Shown one piece after another: positions 16,803-26,882 of a stretch of 64,000 nucleotides of DNA. The notes beneath the pieces were generated by a model. That model made no database searches. It was not told the DNA's origin and saw only the letters and a list, made by a program, of their open reading frames with translations. Location of the stretch: assembly GCA_946803585.1 (NCBI GenBank), contig CAMPEQ010000006.1, positions 145,457-209,456 of the forward strand, in the 5' to 3' direction. The position numbers and the translations under genes were made by a program. The DNA comes from an uncultured Actinomycetes bacterium. GTDB taxonomy: Bacteria > Actinomycetota > Actinomycetes > S36-B12 > UBA10799. Each line of letters starts with the position of its first letter. Position 1 is the stretch's first letter.

Positions 16803-17606
16803 ATGGCCGAGGGCAAGTCTGAAGGTAAGAAGGATGCACGGCAGAAGGCTGCTGAAGCGCGCGCGGCTGCTCTCGCTAAGGAGAAGCGTCGGGAACGCTC
16901 CATCCGCATCATTGGCGGGCTTGTTGTGCTGTTGGTCGTCGGCGTGATCATTGGTGGCGCAATCATCGTTTCTGGAGGGAACAGCAGTGAGACTGCGACT
17001 CCCGATGACAACGCCGCTGTTCCGGCAGGTGTGAGCACTACTGACTATCGCTACACCGTCAACCCCGGTGTCGCCGGTGATGTGCCGACGGTTCTGATCT
17101 ACGAGGATTTCCAGTGCCCGTTCTGTAAGAAGCTCGAGGATTCCTCCGGGGTCGCCTTGCTGGAGCAGGCGAATCAGGGCAAGATCAAATTGCAGTACCA
17201 GCCCGGCATCTTCCTCGATGCAAACCTACGAAATGTCGGATCCCAAACTGCCACGGCATCGTGGGGTTGCGCCATCGACGCAGGTAAGGGAGTCGAGTTC
17301 CACGAAGCGGTGTTTGCCGCCCAGCCCGCGGAAGAGACAGTGGGAGCTCCTGGCTTCACCAAGGATCAGATGATCGCGCTTGGCGAGGGTGTGGGGATCA
17401 CAGGTGAGGCATTCACGACGTTTGAAGCTTGCGTGAACGACGGCAAATACAACAGTTGGGCGGCCAATAGCAACGCCCAATTCGAGGTAGCGGGTGTCAG
17501 TTCCACGCCTTCCATCTTCGTCAATGGCACCGAGATCAACTCTCAGCAGGTTGATATCTACGATCCGGCAGCGTTGCTTGCCGCAATCGAGCAGGCAGCT
17601 AAGTAG
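16803..17606 (+). CDS. membrane-anchored DsbA-like thioredoxin-fold protein
   Basis: A 267-residue protein. A highly charged Lys/Ala-rich cytoplasmic N-terminus (1-34) precedes one membrane helix (36-57), then an extracytoplasmic DsbA-like domain. The redox motif is Cys105-Pro-Phe-Cys108 in EDFQCPFCKK, and the cis-proline loop is SSTPSIFVNG. It belongs with actinobacterial DsbA-type proteins that form or shuffle disulfides in exported proteins. A further Cys pair (in SWGCAID and FEACVND) fits this group. GAGGAG lies just before the ATG. Its oxidising partner (VKOR or DsbB) is not in the window. Confidence 0.9.
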   Translation: MAEGKSEGKKDARQKAAEARAAALAKEKRRERSIRIIGGLVVLLVVGVIIGGAIIVSGGNSSETATPDDNAAVPAGVSTTDYRYTVNPGVAGDVPTVLIYEDFQCPFCKKLEDSSGVALLEQANQGKIKLQYQPGIFLDANLRNVGSQTATASWGCAIDAGKGVEFHEAVFAAQPAEETVGAPGFTKDQMIALGEGVGITGEAFTTFEACVNDGKYNSWAANSNAQFEVAGVSSTPSIFVNGTEINSQQVDIYDPAALLAAIEQAAK

Positions 17607-17633
17607 GCTCCGGCACCGGAGAGCGGTCGAATC

Positions 17634-18521
17634 GTGTACCTCGTTGCGAGTATCCCGAGCCCAGAATCGGGAGTGTGGGACCTCGGTCCGGTTCCGGTGC
17701 GGGCCTATGCGCTGTGCATCCTGCTTGGCATCGTTGTCGGTGTATGGCTCGGCAATAAGCGGTGGGCGCAGCGCGGAGGTACCCCCGGCTTTGTCACCGA
17801 TGCCGCGCTCTGGGTAGTGCCATTCGGGATTATTGGGGCACGGCTGTATCACGTAGCCACCGACTTCCCGACCTACTTCGGTCCCAACGGCCTAGGTTTT
17901 ATCGACGCGTTGAAGGTCTGGCAGGGTGGCCTGGGTATCTGGGGTGCGGTCGCTGGCGGCGCGCTCGGTGCTTGGATAGCGTGTAAACGAGCTGGCGTTC
18001 TACTCCCACCACTTGCCGATGCTGTGGCGCCTGGAATAGCGATCGCCCAGGGGATTGGCCGCTGGGGGAACTGGTTCAACCAAGAGTTGTTCGGCCGTCC
18101 CACGGATATGCCGTGGGGACTTGAGATTGCGGTGGCCAACCGACCAGCAGGATACGAGCAGTTTGAGACCTTTCATCCCACGTTCCTCTACGAGTCAATC
18201 TGGGTCTTCCTCGTTGCGCTGTTCGTGATTTGGGCGGATCGTCGCTTCCAGCTCGGTCACGGGCGCGTCTTCGCGCTGTACGTCGCGGCATACTGTTTGG
18301 GTCGACTGTTCTTCGAACTAGTGCGGATAGACAACGCCACCCTCATCTTCGGAGTGCGCATCAACGTGTTTACGTCGATCTTGGTTGGTGTTGCGGCACT
18401 CGTTGGATTCGTCATCAGCGCACGTCTGCATCCGGGGCGCGAAACCAGCGTTTATCGCGATCCTCCGGTAGATCCGCAGCCGCCGGAGCCGACCCCAGAA
18501 TCAACCGAGACCAGAAACTAG
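17634..18521 (+). CDS. lgt: prolipoprotein diacylglyceryl transferase
   Basis: Integral membrane enzyme that adds diacylglycerol to the lipobox cysteine of prolipoproteins. It has 295 residues and seven hydrophobic segments. The Lgt signature is clear: [20 protein letters not shown] and [21 protein letters not shown], with the essential Arg and Asn, then HPTFLYES. The C-terminal tail is Pro/Glu-rich and cytoplasmic. The GTG start at 17634 follows the DsbA-like gene by 27 bases, so both may be co-transcribed and both serve envelope protein maturation. Confidence 0.96.
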   Translation: MYLVASIPSPESGVWDLGPVPVRAYALCILLGIVVGVWLGNKRWAQRGGTPGFVTDAALWVVPFGIIGARLYHVATDFPTYFGPNGLGFIDALKVWQGGLGIWGAVAGGALGAWIACKRAGVLLPPLADAVAPGIAIAQGIGRWGNWFNQELFGRPTDMPWGLEIAVANRPAGYEQFETFHPTFLYESIWVFLVALFVIWADRRFQLGHGRVFALYVAAYCLGRLFFELVRIDNATLIFGVRINVFTSILVGVAALVGFVISARLHPGRETSVYRDPPVDPQPPEPTPESTETRN

Positions 18522-18566
18522 CAAGATACTCACCAATACAAATTCGCAGTTTCCCAGACCTCGGGA

Positions 18567-18572
18567 TACACT
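18567..18572 (+). promoter_or_regulatory. candidate gltB promoter (-10 TACACT)
   Basis: TACACT fits TANNNT, and TTCGCA (18543-18548) lies 18 bases upstream as a partial -35 (four of six bases of TTGACA). It would give a leader of about 80 bases that includes the hairpin at 18624-18645. It sits in the 140-base gap between lgt and gltB. Confidence 0.35.
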
Positions 18573-18623
18573 TTCTCAGCGCAGTTGGGCCAACGTCGTC
18601 CCTGCTGCGGACGGTATTCGCTC

Positions 18624-18645
18624 GCGCGCCGCTCTATTGGCGCGC
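18624..18645 (+). promoter_or_regulatory. 7-bp GC-rich leader hairpin before gltB
   Basis: GCGCGCC, an eight-base spacer and GGCGCGC form a perfect stem, five bases before the gltB SD (GGAGG, 18650-18654). A smaller overlapping inverted repeat (ATTG...CAAT, 18636-18648) could compete. No T-run follows, so a translational or processing role is more likely than termination; this is inference. Confidence 0.45.
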
Positions 18646-18661
18646 AATTGGAGGCAACGAC

Positions 18662-21600
18662 GTGGGCTTTTCCACCTTCCCCGCAGCACAAGGTCTTTAC
18701 GATCCGGTAAATGAGCACGATGCGTGCGGTGTCGCCTTCGTCGCGACAATGACCGGTGTTCCCAGTCATGACATCGTTGACAAGGCCCTGACGGCTCTTC
18801 GTAACCTCGATCACCGTGGTGCTTCCGGTGCCGAGATCGACACTGGTGACGGTGCCGGGATTCTTGTCCAGGTGCCTGATGAGTTCCTGCGTGCGGTCGT
18901 GGACTTTGACCTGCCAGCAGTAGGAGAATACGTCGTCGGGACGGCGTTCTTGCCTCGGTCGCAGGACGAGGTCATCGTCGCGCAGGAGGTTATCGGCGCG
19001 ATCGTCGAGCAAGAAGGTATGCAACTTCTGGGGTGGCGCGAGCTTCCGACGACTGATGGCTTGGTCGGGCAAATGGCTGAAGCTGCAATGCCGGTATTCA
19101 AACAGCTTTTTCTCACCGCTACAGATGATGATGGCCAACCAGTTACCGGTCTTGTCCTCGAGCGTCTCGCCTACTGTGTGCGTAAGCGCGTTGAACGTGA
19201 GACAGCCGTCTATTTCCCCAGCTTGAGTAGTCGCACCCTCGGCTACAAGGGAATGTTGACTACCGGGCAGTTGGAGCCCTTCTACCCAGATCTGTCCGAC
19301 CCGCGCTTCGCATCCGCACTGGCGCTGGTTCATTCTCGCTTCTCAACTAACACCTTCCCCAGTTGGCCGCTGGCACATCCCTTCCGATTCATCGCCCATA
19401 ACGGCGAGATCAACACGGTCAAGGGAAACCGGAACTGGATGACCGCCCGGGAGGCGATGCTCTCCAGCGAGTTGATCCCGGGTGATCTCGAGCGGCTGTA
19501 CCCGATCTGCACACCTGCGGGCAGTGACTCGGCTAGCTTCGACGAAGTACTCGAACTGCTCTACCTAGGGGGTAGATCGCTCCCGCATGCCGTCCTCATG
19601 ATGATCCCGGAGGCATGGGAGAACAACATGTCGATGGATCCTGATCGACGGGCGTTCTACGAGTACCACTCAACGCTGATGGAACCGTGGGATGGCCCGG
19701 CGAGCGTCTCATTCACAGACGGCGACGTTATGGGAGCCGTGCTTGATCGCAACGGACTCCGTCCAGGCCGGTTCTGGATAACTGATGACGGACTCGTGGT
19801 CCTGGGCTCAGAAGCGGGTGTACTCGAGCTCGATCCCGCAACGATCGTTCGCAAGGGACGGCTGCAACCCGGTCGGATGTTCTTAGTCGACACGAAGAAC
19901 GGCCGGGTGATTGAGGATGGTGAGATCAAGGCCGAACTTGCCAATGCGCACCCGTATCGGGAGTGGTTGGACGAGGGACTCCTACACCTTGAGGATCTTC
20001 CCGAGCGTGAGCATGTTGTGCACACCCACACCTCGGTACTTCGACGCCAACAGGCTTTTGGTTACACCGAAGAGGAACTTCGGATTCTGCTCACGCCTAT
20101 GGCAGCCACCGGTGCCGAACCAATCGGTTCGATGGGAACCGACACCCCGATCGCGGCCCTCTCGTCGCGCCCACGTTTGATCTTTGATTATTTTGCGCAG
20201 TTGTTTGCCCAGGTCACGAATCCGCCGCTTGACGCGCTGCGGGAGGAGATCGTGACGTCGTTGAGTACGACGATCGGTCCTGAGGGCAATCTGCTTGCCG
20301 ATAGCGCGGATCAGTGCCGCAATATCGTCTTGAGCTTCCCAGTGATCGACAACGATGAACTTGCCAAGGTCGTTCACATCGATGAGGACGGCGATTCGCA
20401 TTACACAAGTGCCAAGGTCTCGATGCTTTACCGCGTCGAGGATGGTGCGGCAGGCCTCGAGCGGCGCCTCGGCGAAATTGCTTTGGAGATCGATGGACTC
20501 GTAGCGTCCGGAGTCAACTTCATCGTGCTCTCGGATCGTGATTCCGATGCTGACTTCGCGCCGATTCCGTCGTTGTTGGCTACCGCAGCTACGCATCACC
20601 ACCTGGTGCGGAATAAGAAGCGAACCCAGGTCAGTCTGATTGTGGAATCCGGTGACGTGCGCGAGGTACATCACGTTGCCCTGTTGATCGGTTACGGAGC
20701 TGCCGCAGTTAATCCGTACCTCGCGATGGAGACCGTCGAGGATATGGTCCGAAACGGCGTCATTCCTACCGTCGATACCGCACAAGCCGTGCGCAACCTC
20801 GTTCGGGCGCTCGGTAAGGGCGTGCTCAAGGTTATGAGCAAGATGGGTATCTCAACTGTCGCCTCCTATCGTGGCGCTCAGGTGTTTGAGGCGATCGGCC
20901 TCTCCGAGGAAGTGATCGATCGGTACTTCACTGGAACTACCTCGAAGCTCGGGGGAGTTGGGCTCGATGTGCTCGCCGAGGAAGTGGCCGCTCGGCACCG
21001 AGTTGCGTATCCACCAAACGGCATCCCAGCCGCGCACCGAACACTCACAGTTGGTGGCGAGTACCAATGGCGTCGCGAAGGTGAGCCGCACCTGTTCAAC
21101 CCGGAAACCGTATTCCGCCTGCAGCACGCGACTCGGGCAAAGCGGTTCGATATTTTCCGTGAGTACTCCGAGGCAGTCAACGATCAGAGCCGCCAACTGA
21201 TGACCCTGCGCGGGCTCTTTGACCTCGACACCGAATCCCGGCCGTCGATTCCGATCGACGAGGTGGAATCGATCAGCGAGATCGTCAAGCGCTTTTCTAC
21301 CGGCGCCATGTCCTATGGCTCGATCTCGCAAGAGGCACACGAGACACTTGCCATCGCGATGAATCGGCTCGGGGCCAAGTCCAACACCGGGGAGGGCGGC
21401 GAGGATCCGGTTCGATTCGAACCGCTACCCAATGGCGACTCCAAGCGCTCGGCAATCAAGCAGGTTGCGTCTGGCCGATTTGGCGTTACGAGCCAATACC
21501 TCGTCAATGCCGACGATATTCAGATCAAGATGGCCCAGGGTGCCAAGCCCGGTGAGGGTGGGCAACTGCCGGCTCACAAGGTGTACCCCTGGGTTGCACG

Positions 21601-23200
21601 AACTCGCCACTCCACCCCAGGCGTTGGCCTGATCTCGCCACCACCGCATCACGATATTTACTCGATCGAGGATCTCGCACAGTTGATCCACGATCTTAAG
21701 AACGCCAACCCGCGCGCACGGATCCATGTCAAGTTGGTGGGCGAGGTCGGCGTTGGCACGGTGGCCGCTGGAGTTGCCAAGGCACACGCCGACGTCATCT
21801 TGATTTCCGGGCATGACGGCGGCACCGGTGCCTCACCGTTGACCAGCCTCAAGCATGCGGGTGGTCCGTGGGAACTCGGCCTAGCCGAGACCCAGCAGAC
21901 GTTGTTGCTCAACGGTCTGCGCGACCGAGTCGTGGTGCAAACTGACGGTCAGCTCAAAACCGGCCGGGATGTCATCATTGCTGCCCTGCTAGGCGCCGAG
22001 GAGTACGGGTTCGCGACCGCTCCGCTCGTTGTCATGGGCTGCATCATGATGAGGGTCTGTCATTTGGATACCTGCCCAGTCGGAGTTGCGACCCAGAATC
22101 CAGTTCTGCGCAGTCGATTCAGCGGTCAGCCGGAGTTCGTTGAGACGTTCTTCGAGTATATCGCGCAGGAAGTACGTGAACTCCTCGCTGAGTTGGGATT
22201 CCGTACTTTGGACGAGGCAATCGGTCACGTGGAGCTCATCAAGGCTGATCAAGCGGTCGATCATTGGAAGGCCGCTGGCCTGGACCTCTCGCCGATTCTG
22301 CATCAGCCAGCGCTGCCACCTGGTGGTGGACTGCGCAAGCTCGTGGATCAAGACCACGGGCTCGAGAAGGCACTCGATATGTCACTTATCGATATGTGCG
22401 CCGACGCGCTGGAAAGTGCTGAGCCGGTTCGTGCGCAGATCCCGATCCGCAATGTCAATCGCACCGTCGGAACCATGCTCGGTAGCGAGGTGACGCGCCG
22501 CTATGGTGCCGATGGCCTGCCCGATGGAACGATCGATTTGACCCTCGTGGGATCAGCTGGTCAGTCCCTCGGGGCATTTGTCCCACGCGGAATCACGCTC
22601 CGGATGGAAGGCGATGTGAATGACTATCTGGGTAAGGGACTGTCCGGCGGCCGTCTGATTGTTCGACCAGACCGTCTGGCTCCGTTCATTGCAGAAGAAC
22701 ACATCATCGCCGGGAACGTCATCGCCTACGGGGCTACTGCGGGTGAGATTTTTGTGCGCGGGAAGGTTGGCGAACGCTGCTGTGTTCGTAACTCGGGTGC
22801 AACCGTGGTGGTTGAAGGTGCCGGTGACCACCTGTGTGAGTACATGACCGGTGGTCACGTCATTGTCCTTGGCGCGGTTGGCCGCAATGTTGCAGCCGGT
22901 ATGTCCGGCGGGGTGGCTTACCTGCTGGACTTGGACGATGAGGCAGTGAACCGGGACATGGTTGACATCGAGGAGCTCTCAGACGCTGATGCTGAGTTCC
23001 TTTCAGCCACTATCTCCCGACATCAGGCGGAGACTGGATCTGAGGTCGCTGCGCGATTACTCGCTGACTGGAGTACTTCAGTTCAGCGTTTCAGGAAGAT
23101 CATGCCGCGGGATTACCGACGGGTGTTGGAGGCGATCGCTCGAGCGGAAGACGCGGGCGAGGACGTAGACGAGGCAGTAATGGAGGCGGCACGTGGCTGA
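18662..23200 (+). CDS. gltB: glutamate synthase (NADPH), large subunit
   Basis: Transfers the amide of glutamine to 2-oxoglutarate. It has 1512 residues. The start is GTG 18662, after GGAGG, because the mature enzyme begins at the nucleophile Cys22 in [11 protein letters not shown] and a short propeptide of 21 residues is normal; the frame is open upstream into lgt, but that part is unlike GltB. An N-terminal Ntn glutaminase, the central and FMN-binding synthase domains ([35 protein letters not shown]), the 3Fe-4S cysteines in [15 protein letters not shown], and a C-terminal glycine-rich beta-helix are all present. Confidence 0.97.
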   Translation: MGFSTFPAAQGLYDPVNEHDACGVAFVATMTGVPSHDIVDKALTALRNLDHRGASGAEIDTGDGAGILVQVPDEFLRAVVDFDLPAVGEYVVGTAFLPRSQDEVIVAQEVIGAIVEQEGMQLLGWRELPTTDGLVGQMAEAAMPVFKQLFLTATDDDGQPVTGLVLERLAYCVRKRVERETAVYFPSLSSRTLGYKGMLTTGQLEPFYPDLSDPRFASALALVHSRFSTNTFPSWPLAHPFRFIAHNGEINTVKGNRNWMTAREAMLSSELIPGDLERLYPICTPAGSDSASFDEVLELLYLGGRSLPHAVLMMIPEAWENNMSMDPDRRAFYEYHSTLMEPWDGPASVSFTDGDVMGAVLDRNGLRPGRFWITDDGLVVLGSEAGVLELDPATIVRKGRLQPGRMFLVDTKNGRVIEDGEIKAELANAHPYREWLDEGLLHLEDLPEREHVVHTHTSVLRRQQAFGYTEEELRILLTPMAATGAEPIGSMGTDTPIAALSSRPRLIFDYFAQLFAQVTNPPLDALREEIVTSLSTTIGPEGNLLADSADQCRNIVLSFPVIDNDELAKVVHIDEDGDSHYTSAKVSMLYRVEDGAAGLERRLGEIALEIDGLVASGVNFIVLSDRDSDADFAPIPSLLATAATHHHLVRNKKRTQVSLIVESGDVREVHHVALLIGYGAAAVNPYLAMETVEDMVRNGVIPTVDTAQAVRNLVRALGKGVLKVMSKMGISTVASYRGAQVFEAIGLSEEVIDRYFTGTTSKLGGVGLDVLAEEVAARHRVAYPPNGIPAAHRTLTVGGEYQWRREGEPHLFNPETVFRLQHATRAKRFDIFREYSEAVNDQSRQLMTLRGLFDLDTESRPSIPIDEVESISEIVKRFSTGAMSYGSISQEAHETLAIAMNRLGAKSNTGEGGEDPVRFEPLPNGDSKRSAIKQVASGRFGVTSQYLVNADDIQIKMAQGAKPGEGGQLPAHKVYPWVARTRHSTPGVGLISPPPHHDIYSIEDLAQLIHDLKNANPRARIHVKLVGEVGVGTVAAGVAKAHADVILISGHDGGTGASPLTSLKHAGGPWELGLAETQQTLLLNGLRDRVVVQTDGQLKTGRDVIIAALLGAEEYGFATAPLVVMGCIMMRVCHLDTCPVGVATQNPVLRSRFSGQPEFVETFFEYIAQEVRELLAELGFRTLDEAIGHVELIKADQAVDHWKAAGLDLSPILHQPALPPGGGLRKLVDQDHGLEKALDMSLIDMCADALESAEPVRAQIPIRNVNRTVGTMLGSEVTRRYGADGLPDGTIDLTLVGSAGQSLGAFVPRGITLRMEGDVNDYLGKGLSGGRLIVRPDRLAPFIAEEHIIAGNVIAYGATAGEIFVRGKVGERCCVRNSGATVVVEGAGDHLCEYMTGGHVIVLGAVGRNVAAGMSGGVAYLLDLDDEAVNRDMVDIEELSDADAEFLSATISRHQAETGSEVAARLLADWSTSVQRFRKIMPRDYRRVLEAIARAEDAGEDVDEAVMEAARG

Positions 23201-24647
23201 TCCAAGAGGATTCTTGAAGCGAGACCGGGCACTGCCCGAGCGTCGGCCGGTGGATGTTCGGATCATGGACTGGAAGGAAGTCTATGAGGACTTCGAGTCT
23301 GAGAAGGTCCGAGAGCAAGCCGGTCGCTGTATGGATTGCGGGATTCCGTTCTGTCACAACGGTTGCCCGCTGGGGAACCTCATTCCAGAGTGGAATGACT
23401 TGGTCAGGCGCGACGATTGGGAAGACGCCATTGAGCGCCTACACGCCACGAACAACTTCCCGGAGTTCACCGGACGGCTCTGCCCAGCCCCTTGTGAGAC
23501 GGCCTGTGTTCTCGGGATTAACCAGAATCCAGTCACGATCAAGCAGGTCGAGGTAGAGATTATCGATCGAGCGTGGGACGAAGGCTGGGTGCGGCCACAG
23601 CCGCCAGAGCGCCTAACGGGAAAGACCGTAGCTGTAGTTGGTTCCGGTCCCGCCGGGTTGGCAACGGCCCAGCAGCTTGCTCGAGCAGGTCATACGGTCG
23701 CCGTCTATGAACGTGACGATCGGATTGGTGGTCTGCTGCGATACGGGATTCCAGAATTCAAGATGGAGAAAGTACATCTGAATCGGCGCCTGCAGCAAAT
23801 GGAAGCCGAGGGCGTGAAGTTCCGCCCTGGTATGAACATTGGAGTCGATGTCACCGGCGCGGACCTGCGTCGTCGGTACGACGCTGTGGTTATGGCGGTT
23901 GGCGCAACGGCGCGGCGAGACCTTGATGTACCTGGCCGAGAGCTCGCGGGCGTTCACCAAGCGATGGAGTACTTGCCGCTGGCAAACCGCGTTGTCGAGG
24001 GTGATCTGGCTCAGACAACGATTTCGGCGCATGGCAAGCATGTCGTCGTCATCGGTGGCGGCGACACAGGGGCAGACTGCCTGGGAACTGCCACCCGCCA
24101 AGGTGCTGCGTCGGTCACCCAGCTCGAGATCATGGCACGACCGACGCAGGAGCGACCCAGTAGCCAGCCGTGGCCGACTTATCCGATGACGTACCGGGTG
24201 TCCTCGGCTCATGAGGAGAACGGGGAGCGGGTATTCGCGGTCAGTACCAACCGCTTCGTCGACAACGGCGCAGGTTCTGTTGGTGCTCTCGAACTGGTTG
24301 AGGTCGAGATGCGTGACGGACGATTCGAAGCGATTGAGGGAAGCACCCGGGAGATCCCCGCAGACCTAGTTCTGTTTGCTATGGGATTCACCGGACCGGA
24401 GCAGGGCTCCTTCATCGACCAGCTCGGGCTGGAACTAGATGCCCGCGGCAATATCACCCGTGACGAGACATATGCGTCTAACGTAGATGGTGTATTCATC
24501 GCGGGAGATGCCGGTCGAGGTCAAAGCCTGATTGTCTGGGCTATCGCCGAAGGTCGAGCAGCTGCCGCCGCCGTCGATAGTTACTTGATGGGAACCACGA
24601 ACTTGCCAGCACCTATTCCGCCCTCAGCTCGCCCCTTGGTCGTCTAG
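23193..24647 (+). CDS. gltD: glutamate synthase, small subunit
   Basis: Oxidises NADPH and passes electrons through FAD and iron-sulfur clusters to GltB. It has 484 residues. The N-terminal cluster cysteines are in [16 protein letters not shown] and [12 protein letters not shown]. The FAD site is [20 protein letters not shown] and the NADPH site [21 protein letters not shown]; the second FAD segment ends [21 protein letters not shown]. The GTG start overlaps gltB by eight bases. A complete, family-typical gene. Confidence 0.97.
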   Translation: MADPRGFLKRDRALPERRPVDVRIMDWKEVYEDFESEKVREQAGRCMDCGIPFCHNGCPLGNLIPEWNDLVRRDDWEDAIERLHATNNFPEFTGRLCPAPCETACVLGINQNPVTIKQVEVEIIDRAWDEGWVRPQPPERLTGKTVAVVGSGPAGLATAQQLARAGHTVAVYERDDRIGGLLRYGIPEFKMEKVHLNRRLQQMEAEGVKFRPGMNIGVDVTGADLRRRYDAVVMAVGATARRDLDVPGRELAGVHQAMEYLPLANRVVEGDLAQTTISAHGKHVVVIGGGDTGADCLGTATRQGAASVTQLEIMARPTQERPSSQPWPTYPMTYRVSSAHEENGERVFAVSTNRFVDNGAGSVGALELVEVEMRDGRFEAIEGSTREIPADLVLFAMGFTGPEQGSFIDQLGLELDARGNITRDETYASNVDGVFIAGDAGRGQSLIVWAIAEGRAAAAAVDSYLMGTTNLPAPIPPSARPLVV

Positions 24648-24651
24648 TCCG

Positions 24652-26085
24652 ATGCGTCGAGCGAAGATAGTTTGCACCCTCGGACCGGCCACCTTCGATC
24701 CCAAAGTTGTTGAGGACTTGGTTCTCGCCGGAATGGACGTGGCGCGGATCAACTTGAGTCACGGCGACTACTCCGACCATCAGCACTCGATCAACTCGGT
24801 CCGTGCGGCCACCGATCAGACCGGTCGCGGGGTAGCTGTCTTGGCGGATTTGCAGGGGCCAAAGATCCGCTTGGGTCGGTTCGCTGACGGTCCTGTGGCG
24901 TTGAACGTCGGTGACGAGTTCATCATTACGACTGAGGATATTCAGGGGACTGCCAAGCGTGCGTCTACTACCTACGAGGGTTTGGCCGCAGATGTAGTTG
25001 CCGATGACTTGCTACTGATCGACGACGGAAAGATTTTGCTCCGAGCAGTGTCCGTCAGTGGAAACGACGTCGTCACGGAGGTTCTAGAGGGTGGGATCGT
25101 CTCCGACAACAAGGGTATTAACTTGCCTGGGGTAGCGGTAAGCGTTCCAGCGCTCTCGGAGAAGGACCGCGACGACTTGCGTTGGGCGTTGCGAGCTGGT
25201 GCGGACCTTGTCGCGTTGTCTTTCGTTCGCGAAGCTGCCGATATCACCGTCGTTCACGAGATCATGGACGAGGAAGGTTCGCGAGTCCCTGTTCTGGCAA
25301 AGATCGAGAAGCCGCAGGGAGTTGACAACCTTGCAGAGATCATTGCGACCTTTGACGGAATCATGGTCGCGCGGGGAGATCTGGGCGTCGAGTTGCCGAT
25401 TGAAGAGGTTCCCCTCGTTCAGAAGCAAGCGATAGCGATGTGTCGCAATGCGGGCAAGCCAGTCATTGTTGCAACGCAGATGCTCGACTCGATGATGTCT
25501 GCCCGTCGCCCCACCAGGGCAGAGGCGTCCGATGTCGCGAACGCGGTTTTGGACGGAACTGACGCGCTGATGCTCTCAGGTGAGACCAGTGTTGGGGATC
25601 ATCCGGTAGTCGTGGTTGAGACGATGGCGCGAATTATTCGCCACGTCGAGGAGCAGTCGCTCGGGCATTTCAATGAGGTGGAAGAGATCCGCCTGGGATC
25701 AACAGCTCGCGCGCTCACTAGGGCTGCTTGCCAGGTCGGCGAATCAGTGAGGGCAACTCACCTTTGTACGTTTACTGAGACCGGATTGACGCCGCGACTG
25801 GTTGCCCGCCATCGTTCACCGATCCCGCTCGTTGCTTTCACACCAAGCCAACGGGTTAGGTCGCAATTGTCATTGGTCTGGGGTGTCGAGACGTTTTTGA
25901 CGCCGCACGCTGGCAGTACGGACGGAATGGTTGAACTCGTTGACCATGAGTTGCTTCGACTCGGCCGCAACCAACCCGGAGACCGAGTCGTGGTTATCGC
26001 CGGAGTCCCGCCGGGTATTGCCGGCACGACGAACGGGATGCGGGTTCACGTCATGGGGACCCAGGAGATCGACAAGCCGCGCTAG
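24652..26085 (+). CDS. pyk: pyruvate kinase
   Basis: Makes pyruvate and ATP from phosphoenolpyruvate, the last step of glycolysis. It has 477 residues. RRAKIVCTLGPATFD, GMDVARINLSHG (substrate binding), ADLQGPKIRLG, the catalytic lysine segment VLAKIEKPQGVDNL, metal-binding VARGDLGVELP, and MLDSMMSARRPTRAEASDVANAV are all present. The ATG is four bases after gltD, so the gene is probably co-transcribed with gltBD. It ends ten bases from convergent bldD with no visible terminator stem in between. Confidence 0.97.
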   Translation: MRRAKIVCTLGPATFDPKVVEDLVLAGMDVARINLSHGDYSDHQHSINSVRAATDQTGRGVAVLADLQGPKIRLGRFADGPVALNVGDEFIITTEDIQGTAKRASTTYEGLAADVVADDLLLIDDGKILLRAVSVSGNDVVTEVLEGGIVSDNKGINLPGVAVSVPALSEKDRDDLRWALRAGADLVALSFVREAADITVVHEIMDEEGSRVPVLAKIEKPQGVDNLAEIIATFDGIMVARGDLGVELPIEEVPLVQKQAIAMCRNAGKPVIVATQMLDSMMSARRPTRAEASDVANAVLDGTDALMLSGETSVGDHPVVVVETMARIIRHVEEQSLGHFNEVEEIRLGSTARALTRAACQVGESVRATHLCTFTETGLTPRLVARHRSPIPLVAFTPSQRVRSQLSLVWGVETFLTPHAGSTDGMVELVDHELLRLGRNQPGDRVVVIAGVPPGIAGTTNGMRVHVMGTQEIDKPR

Positions 26086-26095
26086 ATTCGCCGCT

Positions 26096-26584
26096 CTACT
26101 CCATTGCGCGGCGAGCCTCAGGATTGAGGACTCCCCACTGAATGAGTTGTTCAGCTAGCAAACTGGGTGACTCGTCGTAGATCACTGCGAGTGTTCGTAG
26201 GTCGTCTTGACGGATTGAGAGGATCCGACCGTTGTAGTCACCCCGCTGGGCTTGAATAGCAGCCGCGTACCGCGCAAGTGGTCCAGCCTTCTCCGCGGGT
26301 ACTTGGCCTAGGCGTTCAAGGTCCAGGACGAGGCGAGGAGGTGGCTCCGCGGCGGGTGCAGGCGCGGCGTCAGGCAGAAGCTCAGCAACGGGCACACCAT
26401 AGAAGTCAGCAAGCTCAGCGAGTTTCTGGACGGTTACGGCTCGGTCGCCCCGCTCGTAAGACCCGACGACAACAGCCTTCCAGCGAGCCCCGGACCGTTC
26501 TTCGACCCCGTGCAGGCTTAGACCCTGTTGCTGGCGGATAGCACGTAGCTTCGCACCTAACGCTTTCGCGTAGTCGCTTGCCAT
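26096..26584 (-). CDS. bldD: BldD-type transcriptional regulator, c-di-GMP binding
   Basis: A 162-residue regulator. The N-terminal XRE-type HTH (residues 3-70) carries LRAIRQQQGLSLHGVEE and RWKAVVVGSYERGDRAVTV, the strongest match to BldD of Streptomyces. The C-terminal domain has the c-di-GMP signature RGD-x8-RQDD at residues 114-116 and 125-128, the same numbering as Streptomyces BldD. The start is ATG 26584 with an upstream GGAGC; an open frame reaching back to 27220 runs into pyrR and is not real. Its place beside divergent pyrR is as in Streptomyces. It dimerises on c-di-GMP in that genus and represses development genes. Confidence 0.96.
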   Translation of the reverse strand: MASDYAKALGAKLRAIRQQQGLSLHGVEERSGARWKAVVVGSYERGDRAVTVQKLAELADFYGVPVAELLPDAAPAPAAEPPPRLVLDLERLGQVPAEKAGPLARYAAAIQAQRGDYNGRILSIRQDDLRTLAVIYDESPSLLAEQLIQWGVLNPEARRAME

Positions 26585-26624
26585 CCAGGGCTCCTTGGGC
26601 GTGTCATTTGGTCTGTGATCATGC

Positions 26625-26630
26625 ATCCTA
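26625..26630 (-). promoter_or_regulatory. candidate -10 box (TAGGAT) of bldD
   Basis: On the minus strand TAGGAT fits TANNNT and lies 40 bases before the bldD ATG, so the mRNA would have a leader with an SD. The palindrome at 26642-26656 would then cover the -35 region. No good -35 hexamer is visible, which is common in actinobacteria. Confidence 0.4.
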
Positions 26631-26641
26631 GCGAGCCCGAC

Positions 26642-26656
26642 GTTACGGAGCGTAAC
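26642..26656. promoter_or_regulatory. palindromic operator resembling a BldD box
   Basis: GTTACGGAGCGTAAC is a perfect 6-3-6 inverted repeat. Against the BldD consensus TnACnCWGnGTnA of Streptomyces it differs at one position on either strand. It overlaps the expected -35 region of bldD, the position for autorepression, which is established for Streptomyces BldD. It could also affect the divergent pyr operon. Binding is inferred, not shown. Confidence 0.55.
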
Positions 26657-26840
26657 AACGGGTATGCAACTCGAAGGTCTCAAATGGAGTGAAATCTTCG
26701 GTTTCATTCGCTCAAGGGTTGTCTTACCCGCTGATCTTGGCGCTAATCCGGTCCGGAGTGTGATCGTGGCTACTCTCCTTGCGGGTCGAAGGCAGGCAGC
26801 CTTGGCGGCGACTGTAGCCTTCTGTTCAGGTAGGCAACGT

Positions 26841-26872
26841 CCTTTAATGTCCGTCCTGTGAGGCGGGGAAGG
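26841..26872 (+). promoter_or_regulatory. PyrR-binding hairpin in the pyr operon leader
   Basis: The loop TCCTGTGAGG (26854-26863) matches the PyrR recognition pattern UCCNGNGAGG. It is closed by CCG/CGG and, beyond an internal bulge, by CCTT/AAGG. The 3' arm runs into the pyrR ribosome site (AAGGGGG, 26869-26875), and GTG 26883 follows. In mycobacteria PyrR with UMP is known to block translation at such a leader; the same is likely here. No separate terminator-antiterminator pair is seen. The rest of the 298-base bldD-pyrR gap holds only the bldD promoter features. Confidence 0.75.
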
Positions 26873-26882
26873 GGGTTCGCGA

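Noticed and set aside
18230..18661. N-terminal extension of gltB into lgt
   Set aside because: GltB starts with a short propeptide before Cys22; the upstream part overlaps lgt out of frame and GGAGG precedes GTG 18662.
26086..26095. Terminator between convergent pyk and bldD
   Set aside because: Only ten bases separate the stops and no stem-loop is visible; termination must occur inside the opposite gene or elsewhere.
26664..26861. A 65-codon open frame between bldD and pyrR
   Set aside because: It overlaps the PyrR-binding hairpin, has no SD or conserved feature, and lies where promoter and leader belong.
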